Source: Lachnospiraceae bacterium (GTDB lineage: Bacteria; Bacillota; Clostridia; Lachnospirales; Lachnospiraceae). From it: a stretch of 57,578 bases of DNA. The position numbers were made by a program, and so were the translations under genes. This document shows, piece by piece, positions 1 to 9,226 of the stretch. The stretch is taken from positions 2,396-59,973 of the forward strand of contig JAAUZT010000020.1 in assembly GCA_014804485.1 (NCBI GenBank), in the 5' to 3' direction. The notes beneath the pieces are model-generated. The model was not told where the DNA came from. It made no database searches and was given only the letters and a program-made list of their open reading frames with translations. Each line of letters starts with the position of its first letter. Positions within the stretch are counted from its first letter, which is position 1.

Positions 1-146
1 AAAAGGTCAAAGCTGCCTTCCCGCCAGAGCAGACGGCCTTCTGTGCCGGAAAATGCCTGGGTACATACGCAGCCCTGCCGCCTCAGATATTTGGTGGTGG
101 AGTTATTGATGTCAGTATCGTCTTCAATGATGAGGATATGGGGCAT
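1..146 (-). CDS. Response regulator, N-terminal part (runs off window)
   Basis: The first 48 codons of a minus-strand gene whose 3' end lies outside the window. The protein begins MPHILIIEDDTDINN, the acidic pocket of a CheY-like receiver domain (the EDD cluster binds Mg2+ near the phosphorylated Asp). An AAAGGAGGC ribosome site lies about 6 bases before the ATG, which fixes the start. An OmpR-type DNA-binding domain is the usual partner, but it is not visible here, so the output domain is unknown. Confidence 0.8.
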   Translation of the reverse strand, partial: MPHILIIEDDTDINNSTTKYLRRQGCVCTQAFSGTEGRLLWREGSFDL

Positions 147-311
147 GGAATAGCCTCCTTTGTCATGTTCACAATGATAGCAGGCACAAATTTATTTATC
201 CGCCTCTATTGACAACTATCATCTCTTTAATTTAAGTTATAAGTATAGCAGTAAAACTCTCTCTACGCAAGGTTGCGGACTGGCCCTGATTGAGATGAGC
301 AGACAGATAAT

Positions 312-1178
312 ATGAAATACAAGTTGATGAGGTTCGAAATGCTAAATCTGGATAACTTTTCTAATTTAAAAAATGTACATATTATAAAGAACGAGCAGAT
401 GATATTTGAATACATAAGGGAAAATGAAAAAGGTACATTGTTGTTTCCTGTAGGCTGTATATTCAAAGCTTTTTTATCCGTTCTTGTTGGTATTGCCCTA
501 TATGAAGGAAAGATAGGAAGTATAGACGATTGTATCATTGATTATATTTCCCATGATGAAATAACAGATATTAACTGGTACAAATTAAAAATAAAGCATG
601 CCCTGTCTAAAACTACGGGAATTGTATGGCCAAGACCGCAAGAGCCGATTCCCGCAAATATGAGGGAAGTAATGAAATTGAAGTTTGAAAGTGAACCAGG
701 TGTTTCATTTCAGTATAAGCCTGATCCTCAAATAATTGTGTATTTGTTGGAAGAAATATATGGATTAGAAGTTACCGAATTGTTTCGTACAAAAATTATT
801 TCATACTTTGTCAATAAAGATTACCAATGGGATAAGAATGATATACAAGGTATGAAAGTTTCCGTTCCAATGTTAAATGAATTAGGACAGCTATTGTTAG
901 ACAAGGGGGTAATTAACGGAAAGCGTCTGTTCTTTGAAGAATATTATAAACAAAGTATTTGCGAGTATTCTTGTGGTGGTTTTCCAGAGTGTACTCCGTA
1001 TGGCTTAGGTTGGTGGATTGGAAAAGATTTGAAAATTCCGTATTTTTTTGCAAGTGGTTTCGGAGGACAATATTTGGTTATTATTCCACAGAAAAAAATG
1101 GTAATTAGCATTTTATCAGATATGGATAGACCACATTTGGAAAATAAGACCATTATTGAACAGGCATTACAACTGTAG
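312..1178 (+). CDS. Beta-lactamase-related serine-hydrolase-like protein with altered catalytic motifs
   Basis: A 288-residue protein with the outline of the class C beta-lactamase/penicillin-binding-like family: a helix resembling SxxK-FxSxLVGIAxxEGKI near residues 49-68, a PGxxFxY segment near 129-135, and a G-GGQY segment near 250. The SxxK nucleophile position reads C49-I-F-K52, so Ser is replaced by Cys, and the YxN motif reads Y135-K-P, so Asn is missing. Activity is therefore doubtful: it may be an inactive binding protein, or the family call may be loose. No signal peptide is seen. The ribosome site before 312 is weak; Met10 at 339, preceded by GAGG, is an equally good start. The gene is more AT-rich than its neighbours, which hints at transfer. 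A terminator follows directly. Confidence 0.6.
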   Translation: MKYKLMRFEMLNLDNFSNLKNVHIIKNEQMIFEYIRENEKGTLLFPVGCIFKAFLSVLVGIALYEGKIGSIDDCIIDYISHDEITDINWYKLKIKHALSKTTGIVWPRPQEPIPANMREVMKLKFESEPGVSFQYKPDPQIIVYLLEEIYGLEVTELFRTKIISYFVNKDYQWDKNDIQGMKVSVPMLNELGQLLLDKGVINGKRLFFEEYYKQSICEYSCGGFPECTPYGLGWWIGKDLKIPYFFASGFGGQYLVIIPQKKMVISILSDMDRPHLENKTIIEQALQL

Positions 1179-1204
1179 ATTCTCGTTTGTTGCCGTGATA
1201 TATT

Positions 1205-1236
1205 AAGCACTTAGGAATATCTAAGTGCTTTTCTTC
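1205..1236 (+). terminator. Rho-independent terminator of the hydrolase-like gene
   Basis: A perfect 10-bp stem (AAGCACTTAG / CTAAGTGCTT) with a 6-base loop, followed by a T-rich run, 27 bases after the stop codon. Confidence 0.85.
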
Positions 1237-1309
1237 TGTTTTATTTACAGGGCAAGGGCAGAAAATTACTCCCTGGTAAGTTTCTGCCTGCCGTAAACTT
1301 GCATTTTCG

Positions 1310-2914
1310 TTAAAACCCTGCCCATCTGTCAACAATCGTTCCGTCCATAGCATTAATGGTCAGCAGACTCTGAGGCATAACGCTATCATAAACTCTGTCA
1401 TTTACAAGATCCACTTCTCCCGCTGCATTTCTAAATGTTTTGGTGCCAAAGAAATCCCACACCGGAACCAAGGTGCCCTCCAGGGAGACATCGTCCCTGA
1501 CTCTCATATAACTCAGAACAACCTGATCTACCTGAATATCAACCGTATCCCCTTCGTTATTGAAACTGTCCGCATTTTTTTTCAATATCATCTCTTCAAA
1601 AATATCGCTGATATCGGAAAACGGAATAAGAAATACATACTCCTCAGACATATCCTCGATGATATAAGGATTTATCCACTCAAATTCAAGAAGACCGTCA
1701 TTCGTATAGATAAACGTCATTTCTTCATAAGGCCAATATGCTGTTTCATAAACAACATCTTCATTATTTTCCATAGCTTGTGCCAATCTTTCAGGATCCT
1801 TCCCCATACTGCCACCGTCTTCACAAGTATAAGTAATGGGAATACCATCCTCTACTCTGTATAGGTGTACACCATATCCCATATTGGCAAGATAGCGCGA
1901 ATTATAATATTCCTCACTGCTCATAGCGTCATCGTTCGCACTCCAACAGGCATAATATCCTCCGCCCTGAATATCAAATTCACCAAGTCCCATTTGATTG
2001 ACTATTTCAGTCACTTCTGACATAACCTCATCAGGCGGTGTATTCATATTCACAAATCCCGGTATAAACTTGGTATCACTCAAAGATTCCGGCAGATTTT
2101 CCGGGTCAGGTTTCTCATTGGAAAAAGGCAGATAATCTGTGTCTCCATCCTGTTTATTAATCTTAATCTTAACCCATTGCCATTTCTCTGTCGCATTATT
2201 ATCTACCCTGAGACTGTAGTCCTGTCCATTTACTGTAACAAGTCCGTACAGCTCATTCCCCCTGGTTGCGGATAAAGCCTCATCATATGAGACAATCTCA
2301 GATATCTCCATAATCAATCCCTTTTCTTCTGCCTCTTCTTTAGAAACCGCATACTCTCTTAATGATTTTAGTTTTTCAAGTTCCTGATTCCAGATATTCC
2401 CTTTACTATTGTATGTGGTATCGCCATTCACACCTTCCTGCGTGATTCTCTCCTCCAGCTTTGCTATTCTTTCATCAATCTCTTCTCTGAACATACCCTG
2501 ACTTTCCTGCATAGCCTCATAATCTATTTTCCACAGCTTCTCACCGCCAAGCAACACCCTTTTTACCGCGTCATAGTCCTCCTGCGTAAAAGTGCGCGCT
2601 GTCACTTTCTTCAGCTTTATTCCCTGCACGTCAGGAATGATAAGTTCCGCATCCGCCGTTATTGTGACGGCATCGCCGGCAACCTGCGTCTGATATATTT
2701 CGGGAGCCTGCACCTGTTCGGCAACATTTCCGGATACCTCCGTTTCCCCTGCGCTCACCTGCACTGACGGCTGCTCTCCATTCTGCTCCTTTAAAGAAAC
2801 TGCATCTTCCTGAGAATCCGCGCCGCTGCTACACCCTGATACTGTCCCAAGACACAAGCCGGTCATTATGACCAATACGGTCAATTTCTGTAATTTGCGA
2901 TTTTTCCTCATCAT
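1310..2914 (-). CDS. Large lipoprotein (DUF6034-like, tentative)
   Basis: 534 residues. The N-terminus is a lipoprotein signal: basic start, hydrophobic run, then a SGC box with Cys28, followed by an acidic, Ser/Gln-rich linker. The rest is a soluble extracytoplasmic domain without recognisable catalytic motifs; it resembles the family of large Lachnospiraceae lipoproteins annotated DUF6034, recalled by overall look and not by search. An AAAGGAG site precedes two adjacent ATG codons. It lies downstream of the histidine kinase gene on the same strand with about 300 bases between, so it may be a target or accessory of that two-component system. Function unknown. Confidence 0.75.
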   Translation of the reverse strand: MMRKNRKLQKLTVLVIMTGLCLGTVSGCSSGADSQEDAVSLKEQNGEQPSVQVSAGETEVSGNVAEQVQAPEIYQTQVAGDAVTITADAELIIPDVQGIKLKKVTARTFTQEDYDAVKRVLLGGEKLWKIDYEAMQESQGMFREEIDERIAKLEERITQEGVNGDTTYNSKGNIWNQELEKLKSLREYAVSKEEAEEKGLIMEISEIVSYDEALSATRGNELYGLVTVNGQDYSLRVDNNATEKWQWVKIKINKQDGDTDYLPFSNEKPDPENLPESLSDTKFIPGFVNMNTPPDEVMSEVTEIVNQMGLGEFDIQGGGYYACWSANDDAMSSEEYYNSRYLANMGYGVHLYRVEDGIPITYTCEDGGSMGKDPERLAQAMENNEDVVYETAYWPYEEMTFIYTNDGLLEFEWINPYIIEDMSEEYVFLIPFSDISDIFEEMILKKNADSFNNEGDTVDIQVDQVVLSYMRVRDDVSLEGTLVPVWDFFGTKTFRNAAGEVDLVNDRVYDSVMPQSLLTINAMDGTIVDRWAGF

Positions 2915-3214
2915 TTCTACATTACTCCTTTCCGCGTACCTATATGATAGGGATTTGCGAAACTCTATTTTGTAACTTAAGATCGGGCATAATAGAGGAG
3001 AGACTTATCATTGCATCAGAGCCCCGTTTTAATTCATTTTGACCGACCTTACAGCTCAATAAGACAGTTCCGCTATCACCTATCCACAGCATATCCTGTG
3101 CGGCTGTAAAAGGTATACAACAGGATGTAAACATTTTGGAAACTTTGGTACAGCTCTGCGCATTTACTGTGTAGAGCGTAAGAAAACGTAAATTGCGTCA
3201 GGTAAAATTACAAA

Positions 3215-4600
3215 TTACACATTTCCCCAAATAACTGACACCTCAGTTCCTTCTCCCTCCTTGCTTGTTATCGTAAGTTCCGCCCCATGCAGTTCTGCAA
3301 TCTTACCGCACAGCGCCAGTCCCAATCCGCAGCCTCCCGCCTTTCTGCTGCGGGCTTTATCTACCATATAGAAAGCCTCTGTCACTCTGGGAATCTCATC
3401 TTCAGGGATACCGCAGCCGAAATCGCGCACGGTGATTCTGTCTTCTTTTGCTTCCATAATAATGTCTGAACCGTTTTCGCTTGCCTTTACCGCGTTATCG
3501 ACCACATTAGTCAACAAACTTATCATTAGATCTCTGTCCATAATCTGCTTTTCCATATGGCAAGAATAGCTGAGAGTCATATTTTTCTTTTTCAAATTAC
3601 TCTCTTCCATTTCGGCAACGGCAGAGAACAAGTCATTAACAGAAACTTCTTCCATACAAATGCTGTCATTATCATACATCCCAATCAGGCTCATCAATTT
3701 ACTGCTGATACGCACCAGCCTGCCGCATTCCGTATAAATATGCTGTAATGCGCTTTCTTTCTGCTCTTTTTTCAAGTTGACATGCAGAAGGGAATCAGCA
3801 TAGCCCATAATGGAAGTCATCGGCGTTTTCATTTCATGCGTCAGGCTGCCCAACATCTGCCTGCGCCGCTCCGATTCCAGTGACAGCTCCGTAACCTGAT
3901 TTTCAATCTGCGCTGCCATGCCGTTAAAAGCTGCTGCCATGTCTCCGATCTCATCGTTTGTATGCACCTTGGCACGCCTTTCCAGCCTGCCCTCACTGAT
4001 ATCCTGTGCCGCGCGCTGTAATTCCCGTAAAGGCGCCAACGCTTTCTTTATCATCAGAAAAACCAAAACCACTGCCATCAGAACTGCAGCCAGATAGATA
4101 CGGACATAAAAAAAAGCCTGTGCACGGATATCTTCATAGATCTTGGAAATATCCCGTACCAGTACCAGCTTATATTCATCACTGCCTGCAACCGGCATTC
4201 TGATTCCCATCACCAGAATGTACCTGTTTTCAAGCTTTTGAATCATATGGTATGCTTCTACTCCACCCCATCTGTCATCCCCGGGGTTATTCAGTTCGAA
4301 TGGCGTCAGATTGCAGAGCACCTGCTCCCCTTCCACTAAAATATACATAGAAGCGTCATATTTTTTTATCACATAATGATAATAGGCATTGGCAGCTACC
4401 CCACTGAAATTCTGTAACGGTTCATATTCCAGTTCCCTGCTGACTGCATATGCCGCCACATTAAGCTGCTGTTCATAATTTTCTATCGTCTTTTCCTTAT
4501 TATAGCGTGCCGAATGGTAAATGACCACCGCCCCTGATATGCCCGTACTTACAAACAGCACCGCAGCTGTTATAACAGACATTTTAATCCATAGCTTCAT
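3215..4600 (-). CDS. Sensor histidine kinase
   Basis: 461 residues from the chosen start. Order: transmembrane helix at the N-terminus, an extracytoplasmic sensor of roughly 125 residues, a second transmembrane helix, a HAMP linker, a dimerisation/phosphoacceptor helix with the H-box SLTHEMKTPMTSIMGY, then an HATPase domain with the N-box (NVVDNAVKAS), G1 box (DFGCGI) and G2 box (GGCGLGLAL). It autophosphorylates on the H-box His and passes the phosphate to the response regulator encoded just upstream. The longer reading frame begins at 4627, but the ATG at 4600 has a GGAGG site 9 bases before it and overlaps the regulator gene by 17 bases, which fits translational coupling. The signal sensed is unknown. 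Confidence 0.93.
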   Translation of the reverse strand: MKLWIKMSVITAAVLFVSTGISGAVVIYHSARYNKEKTIENYEQQLNVAAYAVSRELEYEPLQNFSGVAANAYYHYVIKKYDASMYILVEGEQVLCNLTPFELNNPGDDRWGGVEAYHMIQKLENRYILVMGIRMPVAGSDEYKLVLVRDISKIYEDIRAQAFFYVRIYLAAVLMAVVLVFLMIKKALAPLRELQRAAQDISEGRLERRAKVHTNDEIGDMAAAFNGMAAQIENQVTELSLESERRRQMLGSLTHEMKTPMTSIMGYADSLLHVNLKKEQKESALQHIYTECGRLVRISSKLMSLIGMYDNDSICMEEVSVNDLFSAVAEMEESNLKKKNMTLSYSCHMEKQIMDRDLMISLLTNVVDNAVKASENGSDIIMEAKEDRITVRDFGCGIPEDEIPRVTEAFYMVDKARSRKAGGCGLGLALCGKIAELHGAELTITSKEGEGTEVSVIWGNV

Positions 4601-5264
4601 AATCCATATCCTCCAGCCGATACCCATGCTTGGAAATCGTGCGGATCACATCATGAAAATCCAGTTTCTTACGCAGCTGCCCGATATGCACATCCACCGT
4701 CCGGGTCTCGCCCACATAATCGACACCCCACAGCCTGCCAAGCAGCTCTTCCCTGCTGAAAGCCACATTTTTATTCTGCGCTAACGTCACCAGAAGTTCA
4801 TATTCCATCGGCTTTAAATTTACCTTTTTGCCGTTTTTGAGTACGCTGTGCTCCTTTAAATCTATGACAACGTCTCTAATGACAATCTTCTCCCGTCCCC
4901 GCCCGGTTCTTTTCAAAACCTTCTCGATACGCACCAGAAGCTCCAACACTTCAAACGGTTTCACGATATAGTCTTCCGCACCGGCTTTCAGACCATGCAC
5001 CTTTGAAATCACGTCATCCTTTGCAGTCAGATAGATCACCGGAATCTGCGCCTTCTGTAAATCCTCCATCAGTTCAAATCCGTCTTTCCCCGGAAGCATC
5101 ACATCGACCAACGCCAACGCTATGCTGCCGGACTCTTCGGTTTTAAGCGCCGCCTCTGCCGCGTCGCCGTCACAAATCGCCCGGGTTTCATATCCCGCCG
5201 CTTCCAGATTCATGCAAATCAGCTCAGAAATTGCAGTATCATCCTCAATCACTAATATTTTCAT
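4584..5264 (-). CDS. OmpR/PhoB-family response regulator
   Basis: 226 residues. The receiver domain begins MKILVIEDDTAISEL, with the phospho-acceptor Asp in LALVDVMLPGKDG and the conserved Lys in IVKPFEVLELL. The C-terminal winged helix carries PMEYELLVTLAQN and a recognition segment (VDVHIGQLRKKL) typical of OmpR proteins. The start is the ATG at 5264; the longer open frame upstream adds 29 residues unlike any receiver domain. It forms an operon with the overlapping kinase gene. The kinase-proximal lipoprotein gene is a possible target. Confidence 0.94.
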   Translation of the reverse strand: MKILVIEDDTAISELICMNLEAAGYETRAICDGDAAEAALKTEESGSIALALVDVMLPGKDGFELMEDLQKAQIPVIYLTAKDDVISKVHGLKAGAEDYIVKPFEVLELLVRIEKVLKRTGRGREKIVIRDVVIDLKEHSVLKNGKKVNLKPMEYELLVTLAQNKNVAFSREELLGRLWGVDYVGETRTVDVHIGQLRKKLDFHDVIRTISKHGYRLEDMDYEAMD

Positions 5265-5355
5265 TTTGTAATACACACTCCTCTTTGGAGTTATCTTAGC
5301 ACAAAGCTTATAGAAAAAAAGCAACAAAATGTAAACAGGAAATTGTTGCACAGTT

Positions 5356-5538
5356 TTATACTTTCTTCCGTGTCAAGATAATTCCAGCGATCGCCACTAT
5401 AAGGATAATAGGCGCTAACCTGACAAACATCCATTCAAATGCATGAAAAATCACTCCAACAACGGCGGTTTTAGGGTCACTATAATTCCAACCTAAGTAA
5501 GGACTATTTCGTTTAACATTAGGGATACCACCTTTCTT
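5356..5538 (-). pseudogene. Small membrane-protein frame lacking an in-frame start
   Basis: A minus-strand frame of about 60 codons reads KRNSPYLGWNYSDPKTAVV followed by a hydrophobic helix and a short basic tail. It looks coding but has no ATG, GTG or TTG before its hydrophobic part until a late GTG. A good ribosome site (AAAGGTGG) sits 8 bases before an ATG that is out of frame and opens only eight codons. A one-base frameshift near the start would join the two, so this is read as a frameshifted small gene. A normal promoter precedes it. Confidence 0.35.
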
Positions 5539-5553
5539 TCAGTTGTTCACACT

Positions 5554-5582
5554 ATTGTATGAAGAGCCGCCCGTTGCTGCAA
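5554..5582 (-). promoter_or_regulatory. SigA-type promoter
   Basis: On the minus strand TTGCAG, a 17-base spacer, then TACAAT. It points into the small membrane-protein frame and could also serve the response regulator/kinase operon further down. Confidence 0.5.
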
Positions 5583-5647
5583 GCAACGCATATTAACATT
5601 CAAGTAATCATCGATTTATCCAGTTAAAAGACAAATTCAGATTTATC

Positions 5648-6835
5648 TCAAAGCATTATTTTTTGCACAACCTCCATAATTACATTACCACAGTACCTGC
5701 ACTTATAATGTTCGTCAACTGCCCCGACAATGGCGCCACCGCAGGATGGGCATTGGTCTTTGACAATTTTTTTCGCAAGCGCCACTTTTAATACACCATC
5801 ATGCTTTTCCAATGTACAATTCAAAAGATACCGCAGCCGAAGTGCGCCTCTGACCGATTGCAGACCTCTTTTTCTATTTTGCGTAACCGGCAGTTTTTCC
5901 GCATTCACAAACGGCGTTTTACATCCGGCAAAATACTGCGAACAATCATCCGCCACAGAAATATATTTTATCTTTTTACAGCGGTTAAATGCCACAGGTA
6001 CAAACGCCAAAGCAAGCACGGCTCCCCAGATAATATTATCCATGATTTCCGCCTTAATCAGCGCATAGGAAGAATACGGGCTCTCCCCCGACAGCAGCAC
6101 TTTTGTCAAATATTCCTGATTATTGTAGTCAACAATATTCCCCAGACAGATAATTGCCCCGATAGCAATTGCAAACAGCCCCAGACACAGATAAAGAAAG
6201 AAGAGCCTTTTTTTCATGGCAATATTTTTTAAGGAATAAAATTCCGGATTTTTCACACCTTCCGACATCCTATTCCCGATACTGTAAAACCTGCTGTCTG
6301 TCAGAATCCTTGCAAACAAATCCGAACTTCCGCAATAAGGACAGACCCCGGTAAAATAAATTCGCTTTTCAATCGGCGCACCACAGTGTTTACACTCGCA
6401 GATACATTTTTTACTGTTCAAAACGACCTGTTCCTTATGATTCACAATCTCCGGCTCATACCCTTTCATATAAATCTTACGAAAAAAATGTAACTGCCTC
6501 TTTACGCTGTCTGCGCTTTTTCCTGTAACTTCCGCCAAATCACCATAACTGATATAACCGGACAAATCCCCTTCAAAATAACCGGAATAGAAATTGGCAT
6601 CTTCAATCAGACGCTTTGATCTTCCCGCTATCAGCAGACAAATACCACCGATAATAACTGCTTTCACACAATCCGGCGTTGCCCTTGCCTCTAAAACCGT
6701 TTGCAGATCGTCATGGTAATGCGAAACTAATGAAACCATAACAAAAACTGACGTTGCAACGCAGAATATTCCAACAGCCGCTAAAATCACATTTTTTATT
6801 TTCAGAATTTTGATTCGTTTCTCTCTTAGATACAT
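5648..6835 (-). CDS. Membrane protein with two zinc ribbons
   Basis: 395 residues of unknown function. Two N-terminal membrane helices are followed by a helix-turn-helix-like segment (SYGDLAEVTGKSADSVKRQL), a zinc ribbon (CECKHCGAPI ... CPYCGSS), two further membrane helices, and a C-terminal zinc ribbon (CPSCGGAI ... CRYCGNV). Such domain mixes recur in Clostridia as uncharacterised proteins. An AAGGTG site lies 8 bases before the ATG. The alpha/beta hydrolase gene ends 34 bases upstream on the same strand, so the two are probably co-transcribed. Confidence 0.75.
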   Translation of the reverse strand: MYLREKRIKILKIKNVILAAVGIFCVATSVFVMVSLVSHYHDDLQTVLEARATPDCVKAVIIGGICLLIAGRSKRLIEDANFYSGYFEGDLSGYISYGDLAEVTGKSADSVKRQLHFFRKIYMKGYEPEIVNHKEQVVLNSKKCICECKHCGAPIEKRIYFTGVCPYCGSSDLFARILTDSRFYSIGNRMSEGVKNPEFYSLKNIAMKKRLFFLYLCLGLFAIAIGAIICLGNIVDYNNQEYLTKVLLSGESPYSSYALIKAEIMDNIIWGAVLALAFVPVAFNRCKKIKYISVADDCSQYFAGCKTPFVNAEKLPVTQNRKRGLQSVRGALRLRYLLNCTLEKHDGVLKVALAKKIVKDQCPSCGGAIVGAVDEHYKCRYCGNVIMEVVQKIML

Positions 6836-6868
6836 TTGTCTGTCACCTTTTCTTTATCTTGGCTTTCA

Positions 6869-7615
6869 CTACTCTCCAATCAGTTCCATGATAGCCCCAA
6901 TTGTAATCTTTCTTTGTTCCTCACCGCTGATTCCCGGTGTTCCATCCCCATCCTGTTCACCGTAACTCCCAAACTGCGCATGACACCCCGACTCTATAAT
7001 ACACTCTTTGCTATCTGCCGGAAGGTTCGTAAGATTATTTGCGTATTTCTCCATATTCAATACACCATCCTGTGTCCCATAAACCGAAAGCACCTGCAGT
7101 CCGGAACTGCTGATATCCTTTGTGGAATATGCCGCCAGAAGAATCAGTCCGTTATAGTCATCTGCATGCTCTGCCACATGGACAGCCGCCATAGAACCGC
7201 CAAGAGAATGCCCGCCTATATACCATTTTTCAATCCCCTGAAAATTCTCCTGAAGCCCCTCTGCTGCGTCCGGGGCAAGAACCGCCAGATTACAGGGCAT
7301 CCTGCATAACACACAAAGGACTCCCTCTTTAGCAAGACTATGCAACAGTGGCGCGTATGCCGTATACTCCACTTTTCCTCCCGGATAAAATATCAGCCCG
7401 GCTAGCGCATCTTCCGGCACAAAGGCTATCACATTATCTTCTATCCATTCCACCTTTACCGCCTCGTCAGATAAAAGAGCCTGCCCGGCATCTTCATCCG
7501 CCCGATAATAATCATTTACATAGATAATGCATGTGACCGCAAGCATTGCAATGATACCGACAATAGCAGCAATCCAAATCTTCCATCTTTTATTTCCGAA
7601 ATTTCTTTTCTCCAT
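6869..7615 (-). CDS. Membrane-anchored alpha/beta hydrolase
   Basis: 248 residues. An N-terminal signal anchor (about residues 11-33) puts the rest outside the membrane. The nucleophile elbow is GGHSLGG with Ser137; a GTQDG turn gives Asp183, and GCHAQFG gives His212, so a complete Ser-Asp-His triad is visible. The oxyanion region is IFYPGG near residue 77. The length and triad fit small carboxylesterase- or lipase-like hydrolases; the substrate is unknown. It lies downstream of the RsiV-like anti-sigma gene, separated by a hairpin, and upstream of the zinc-ribbon membrane protein gene. Confidence 0.88.
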   Translation of the reverse strand: MEKRNFGNKRWKIWIAAIVGIIAMLAVTCIIYVNDYYRADEDAGQALLSDEAVKVEWIEDNVIAFVPEDALAGLIFYPGGKVEYTAYAPLLHSLAKEGVLCVLCRMPCNLAVLAPDAAEGLQENFQGIEKWYIGGHSLGGSMAAVHVAEHADDYNGLILLAAYSTKDISSSGLQVLSVYGTQDGVLNMEKYANNLTNLPADSKECIIESGCHAQFGSYGEQDGDGTPGISGEEQRKITIGAIMELIGE

Positions 7616-7734
7616 AAAATCTCCATCTTTTACCCTGTTTATTGGTTTGAGTATATCATATTTCCAGCCCTGCTAATACAACTTATATTAGTAATATACT
7701 CATAATCTCCCATAAGGCAAACTTAAACTTCAAT

Positions 7735-7761
7735 GGGCTGATTTAAGGATCGAATCAGCCC
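7735..7761 (-). terminator. Terminator-like hairpin after the anti-sigma gene
   Basis: A perfect 9-bp stem (GGGCTGATT / AATCAGCCC) with a 9-base loop lies just past the RsiV-like stop codon. The T-run that follows on the minus strand is weak, so termination may be partial. Confidence 0.6.
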
Positions 7762-7768
7762 GCCTCTT

Positions 7769-8686
7769 TTATTTCAAAAGATTCTCAAATACAGACCTCT
7801 CCACCATAAATTCCTGTGCTCCCATATAACCGGGCGCAACCTCATACTCATCAAATACGAAGACAATATTCCCTTTCCCGTCAAAATAAAAGTTCTGATC
7901 TTCCTTGATTCCCTCCCAGTTTATATCCGGCATGTCTGTATTGTCCACCCAGTACATATTCATCTCATCTTCTGCCATTGCCGCCCGCATCTGATTCCTG
8001 ATATCTTCGCTTATAACATCCGCATAACCGCTGTTTTCCTGAAACAAATCCTCAATTTGAATCTGTTTCCCACTCTTTTTATCAATCGTATAAAATTTGT
8101 AGGATTCTGAACCGCTGCCTGCTGCCTGAAAAATAGAGAGTTTCAAAGTAAAATATTGTTCATTATCCGTTACCGTCTCGTGATGAATCTCCAGACTGCC
8201 ATAGCTTTCTCCGAGTTCTGCCGATGCTTTAAATTCTTCAATCAGTTGATTCGTCACTTCCTCAATATCAAAATTGACCTGTTCTATCGTTTCCTGTAAC
8301 TGCTTGGAATCGTCTTCCGTCTCTCCGCTGGTCTCCCCCGTATCTTCTACGACGATCTGCGGTACCTCAACATCTGCATCGAACCGCTCGTTTTCATACT
8401 GGTAATCCCGAAAAGTGACTACCTGAAACAATTTGCCGATGAGCGGAATATTTCCCATCGCATAAGCAATGTTCGCTCCGGTGTTAGGCAAAAGAACAAG
8501 CAGTATCACGGCTGCTGCCACAACTGCGGGTATGCGGAATCTATGGACTTTTCCGGGAGCCTTTGTTGCCTCTTCCAGCTTTCCTTTCAATTCCTCGGGA
8601 ACCGGAATTTCCTGATAATGCTTTTTTTCTTCCAAAAGCCTTTTTTCCAGCTCTTTTAAATCATTATTTTCCATATTTTTATTCAT
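7769..8686 (-). CDS. RsiV-like anti-sigma factor
   Basis: 305 residues: a cytoplasmic N-terminus of about 50 residues that would hold the sigma factor, one membrane helix (about 51-68), an acidic linker, and an extracytoplasmic domain ending in the DUF3298-type signature NFYFDGKGNIVFVFDEYEVA followed by APGYMG. This is the layout of RsiV, which in Bacillus and Clostridioides binds lysozyme and is then cleaved, freeing SigV. It lies 38 bases after the sigma factor gene in the same operon. That this copy senses lysozyme is inference by family. Confidence 0.82.
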   Translation of the reverse strand: MNKNMENNDLKELEKRLLEEKKHYQEIPVPEELKGKLEEATKAPGKVHRFRIPAVVAAAVILLVLLPNTGANIAYAMGNIPLIGKLFQVVTFRDYQYENERFDADVEVPQIVVEDTGETSGETEDDSKQLQETIEQVNFDIEEVTNQLIEEFKASAELGESYGSLEIHHETVTDNEQYFTLKLSIFQAAGSGSESYKFYTIDKKSGKQIQIEDLFQENSGYADVISEDIRNQMRAAMAEDEMNMYWVDNTDMPDINWEGIKEDQNFYFDGKGNIVFVFDEYEVAPGYMGAQEFMVERSVFENLLK

Positions 8687-8724
8687 AAACTAATATACCT
8701 TTCCCTTTCTGTCTACTGATTCAA

Positions 8725-9192
8725 TTAATAAAGTTCTTTGCGCAGCTTTTCCAGCGTTCTGTATAGTCTGCTCTTGACTGTACTTAAATTTTCCTGCAAA
8801 ATATCCGCAATCTCTGCTAATGGCTTATCTTCATAAAACCGTAGAATTATCAGAGTTTTCTCCTGTATCGGAAGTTTATCGACCGCACCTTTCAAATCCA
8901 TATCCGAATCATGCCCTTTCGAATCTATCATATTTTCATTTAGTGCCTCATATTCTTGCCTATACTTCTTTACATAATCTTTTGCCGTATTAATCATAAT
9001 CCGATATATCCATGTACCGGCAAAACGCTCTTCCCGCAGACTTCCTGCTTTCTGCATGGCCTTATATGCCCCTTCCTGTACGATATCCATCGCATCTGCT
9101 TCCTGATGCACATAACTGAACGCCAGTCTGTAATAACTCTGATAGTTTTCCAGCAATATGCTCCGAATCAAGGCTTCTTTCCTGTTTCGCAT
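8725..9192 (-). CDS. ECF sigma factor (SigV-like)
   Basis: 155 residues with region 2 (YYRLAFSYVHQEADAMDIVQ then EGAYKAMQK) and region 4 (LPIQEKTLIILRFYEDKPLA then EIADIL, TVKSRLYRTLEKLRK), the two domains of an ECF sigma factor. The partner anti-sigma gene follows. The GGGAGG site lies about 8 bases before the ATG. A candidate ECF-type promoter just upstream suggests autoregulation. Confidence 0.92.
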   Translation of the reverse strand: MRNRKEALIRSILLENYQSYYRLAFSYVHQEADAMDIVQEGAYKAMQKAGSLREERFAGTWIYRIMINTAKDYVKKYRQEYEALNENMIDSKGHDSDMDLKGAVDKLPIQEKTLIILRFYEDKPLAEIADILQENLSTVKSRLYRTLEKLRKELY

Positions 9193-9226
9193 ATCTGCTT
9201 TCCTCCCTTTCTCATACTTGTGCCCA

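Noticed and set aside
2940..3134. 64-codon minus-strand frame between the lipoprotein and the histidine kinase genes
   Set aside because: No ribosome site before the ATG, no domain signature; the frame extends upstream without a start. Not called as a gene; otherwise the gap 2915-3214 shows nothing clear.
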